In this document: in pieces, positions 37,959-39,628 of the stretch
How the letters are laid out: each line of letters opens with the position of its first letter
Numbering within the stretch: position 1 is the first letter of the stretch
Source of the DNA: a virus
DNA: 39,628 nucleotides
Virus record (IMG/VR): IMGVR_UViG_3300021425_000074
Coordinates: 1 to 39,628 of that record
Strand: one strand, 5' to 3'
Made by a program: the position numbers and the translations under genes
The notes under the pieces: model-generated
Seen by the model: only the letters and a program-made list of their open reading frames with translations
Database searches by the model: none
What the model was told of the DNA's origin: nothing

Positions 37959-38971
37959 TGGCAAGAACTGCAATCAGAGCATTCATTGAAGATGGTTCTA
38001 CTGGTATAAGAGACACCACATTAGCAGAGCATAATGCTATGTTGGGTAGAATTGCCTATCTGTACCAACAAGCACCATCGGTAGAATTATCCGTTGTTGC
38101 TAGTAATGGTAACATCTCACCAAACATGACTGATACCAGATATAGGTCTGGAACTGCTGTTAGAAATACCTCAGGTGCTTGGCCAGCGGTTACAAGTTAT
38201 CCACCAGAAACTTCAACTGGTGAACCACAACTTGTAGTTGGTACGACTTACGATAAGATCAGTCAAACGATTAATGCGCCAGCAACGTTCCTTAACTCGG
38301 ATTATCAATCTCTTAATACAAAACCAATCTTTATGGAAGCTGATGGTTCTTTAAGAGAAATGAGTTATAGCGAATGTCTTGTTTATTTTGCTGGTCCAGT
38401 AATTGATGCAATGATGTCTACTTCTGAAAATGGTATTCAGGCTGGAGGTTCATATTATATTTCCACAACCTCTTCCATATCCGGATCAACAAATTTAGGA
38501 ACTGTTTTTGCGGATACTGTTGCAAATCTTTCTGGGTATCTTGCTTCAAATATTGGTGGTACAGGAAGTGTTCAAGATGTATTTTCTACGACAACTTATT
38601 ATTTACAAAGAGTAGATTCGAATATTTCGGTACAAGGAAGTGGGTATAGAACTCCACTCATGATTGACACCACTTCAAATAGAAAAAATACACCTACTGG
38701 TCTCAGGCATATGACGTATGCAGAATTTGATGCTTTGTTTGCACCGTTGATAAAATATGCAATCCATGCTGCTGCAGGATACACATTAAGATATAATGTA
38801 AATGGTAATGGCACACGTCAAGGAACAAAGATAGCAAATAAACAAATGATTGGTGTTACTGGGGCATATACAAAATATGCTGCCACTGCGGATGATTATC
38901 GTGCTCAAGAATTTCCAAATGGTACCATTGTCAATCAAAATGAATTTAAACTTAATTTAGAGAGAACATAA
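37958..38971 (+). CDS. Unassigned virion-type protein (337 aa)
   Basis: A 337-aa protein, low in cysteine and rich in Ser/Thr/Ala/Gly. The N-terminal segment (ARTAIRAFIEDGSTGIRDTTLAEHNAMLGRI) is followed by a long region with SSISGSTNLGTVFADTVANLSGYL and a C-terminal domain with GLRHMTYAEFDALFAPLIKYAIHAAAGYTLRYNVNG. It is most likely a structural protein at the distal fibre or head-tail periphery, given its neighbours. I recognise no family. It starts with the ATG that overlaps the preceding stop. Confidence 0.58.
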   Translation: MARTAIRAFIEDGSTGIRDTTLAEHNAMLGRIAYLYQQAPSVELSVVASNGNISPNMTDTRYRSGTAVRNTSGAWPAVTSYPPETSTGEPQLVVGTTYDKISQTINAPATFLNSDYQSLNTKPIFMEADGSLREMSYSECLVYFAGPVIDAMMSTSENGIQAGGSYYISTTSSISGSTNLGTVFADTVANLSGYLASNIGGTGSVQDVFSTTTYYLQRVDSNISVQGSGYRTPLMIDTTSNRKNTPTGLRHMTYAEFDALFAPLIKYAIHAAAGYTLRYNVNGNGTRQGTKIANKQMIGVTGAYTKYAATADDYRAQEFPNGTIVNQNEFKLNLERT

Positions 38972-38972
38972 G

Positions 38973-39467
38973 ATGATTGAAGGTCACAAACTAATTCATG
39001 CTCACTTTTCAAACAATGAACGAACTACTGTAGAAATACATTGGCAATTTGATGATGATGAAAAACAAGAAACGCAAATAAGAGTTGAATATTGTGATGC
39101 TGATGAATCAGACGAAGTGTATAACTGGTTATTGACACAAATGTCAATCGATGATTTGCACGAAGCAACTGCTTTACATATTAGAGAACAAGATGCTATC
39201 TACCGTGAAGCAGTAATTGAGATAGCTAAATCTGATGGTCTATTACATAACCAGAAAGATGGTGTAGTAAATACTGCTCAACTCATTACTGATATATTAT
39301 TCAACTTCGATGAAGATAAACAAAAAGAACTTTTATTCCAAATTAAATTAATTGTGTTTGAAATGGAAGCAGTAAAAAATGCGAAGAAACCTGCGGTCAA
39401 AACTAAGATTAGAAAAGCAAAAACCGTACTGGAAGTTGTTAACGAAGTATCAAAGTTGATTAAATAA
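38973..39467 (+). CDS. Unassigned 164-aa protein
   Basis: Starts one base after the previous stop. The first 60 residues are beta-type and acidic (TTVEIHWQFDDDEKQETQIRVEYCDADESDEVYNWLL). The middle is helical. The end is very basic (KKPAVKTKIRKAKTV). It has no membrane segment and no known motif. The last 18 bases overlap a convergent gene on the other strand, so the two 3' ends share sequence. Function unknown; it may be a chaperone for the neighbouring structural proteins (inference). Confidence 0.6.
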   Translation: MIEGHKLIHAHFSNNERTTVEIHWQFDDDEKQETQIRVEYCDADESDEVYNWLLTQMSIDDLHEATALHIREQDAIYREAVIEIAKSDGLLHNQKDGVVNTAQLITDILFNFDEDKQKELLFQIKLIVFEMEAVKNAKKPAVKTKIRKAKTVLEVVNEVSKLIK

Positions 39468-39628
39468 TTTATTTGATTGATGTAAAAAGTAGTGCGCATC
39501 ACTATATTCGCTGATAAAATTGTCGAGTATAAAGTTCCATGCCGCAGTTAATTCGGTACAAGGAATATTATATTTCTCTATGATATACGAAACGAACACT
39601 TCGTTATTATCAAAGTTATGTTCTTGCG
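39450..39628 (-). CDS. 3' end of an unidentified convergent gene (partial)
   Basis: An open leftward frame of 58 sense codons enters from the right edge and stops with TGA at 39450-39452. The visible segment is helical and acidic/aromatic, with VSYIIEKYNIPCTELTAAWN followed by FILDNFISEYSDAHYFL. I do not recognise it. The frame is the only one open across this stretch, and its end overlaps the upstream gene by 18 bases in convergent orientation. No terminator is seen between them. Confidence 0.55.
   Translation of the reverse strand, partial: QEHNFDNNEVFVSYIIEKYNIPCTELTAAWNFILDNFISEYSDAHYFLHQSNKLFNQL

Noticed and set aside
1-39628. CRISPR arrays, insertion sequences, integrase or attachment sites
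   Set aside because: No regular direct repeats with spacers, no transposase or integrase motif and no terminal inverted repeats were seen.

Overview
The window is a stretch of a tailed-phage genome of the T4-like (contractile-tail myovirus) type. This rests on recognisable T4-type proteins: gp32, gp33, gp26, gp4, gp48, gp53, a gp5-like hub lysozyme, gp25, gp6 and gp8. The order and content (glycan-modifying genes, many tiny ORFs, a DUF4815-like giant structural protein, gp32 without zinc cysteines) fit marine T4-like phages of cyanobacteria or marine proteobacteria. No photosynthesis gene, tRNA, integrase, transposon or CRISPR array was seen, so the host cannot be named. The sequence is AT-rich throughout except for one G/C-richer non-coding patch near 6.9-7.2 kb.

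Layout. (1) 1-5704 (+): a compact cassette of overlapping genes for glycan or surface modification: a partial gene, four putative glycosyltransferases (two of them tandem GT25-type paralogues), two SAM methyltransferase-like proteins, an NAD-dependent sugar epimerase and one unassigned protein. (2) 5705-11240 (+): small early/middle-type genes, driven by five almost identical sigma70-like promoters (TTTACT/A, 17-bp spacer, TATAAT with extended TG). It includes an HExxH protein, several tiny ORFs including two short membrane peptides, a DUF1281-like protein, an unassigned 372-aa protein and the late-transcription co-activator gp33. Inside it lies a 371-nt non-coding interval (6869-7239) with a very strong hairpin, a T4-type late promoter and what looks like a structured RNA with an H-type pseudoknot. 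(3) 11241-12143 (+): gp32 ssDNA-binding protein, with stacked late and sigma70-like promoters. (4) 12145-16547 (-): a late tail/head operon read leftward: gp4, a gp2-like candidate, a gp54-like tube initiator, gp26, a gp51-like extension and a tape-measure protein. The gp51-like segment has no good start codon and sits in the -1 frame of gp26 beyond a T TTT TTC slippery site placed just before the gp26 stop. This predicts a lambda G/GT-style programmed frameshift. (5) 16600-28692 (+): baseplate operon: gp48, gp53, gp27-like hub, gp5-like OB-lysozyme, an 805-aa protein with a degenerate amidase-like domain, a separate spike protein, gp25, gp6 and a further baseplate protein. (6) 28717-39467 (+): a fibre-like protein, gp8, a 1696-aa structural protein, a small coiled coil, two DSA-repeat fibre-like proteins and two unassigned proteins. 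A convergent partial gene enters from the right edge.

How it fits together. The sigma70-like promoters should be read early by host polymerase. gp33, with a sigma factor gp55 not in this window, should later activate the TATAAATA boxes at 6914, 11164, 16054-16061(-), 16556, 16582-16589(-), 25337 and 28684, which precede morphogenesis genes, gp32 and the putative RNA. Two of these late boxes face each other in interlocked fashion and fire the leftward tail-initiation operon and the rightward baseplate operon together.
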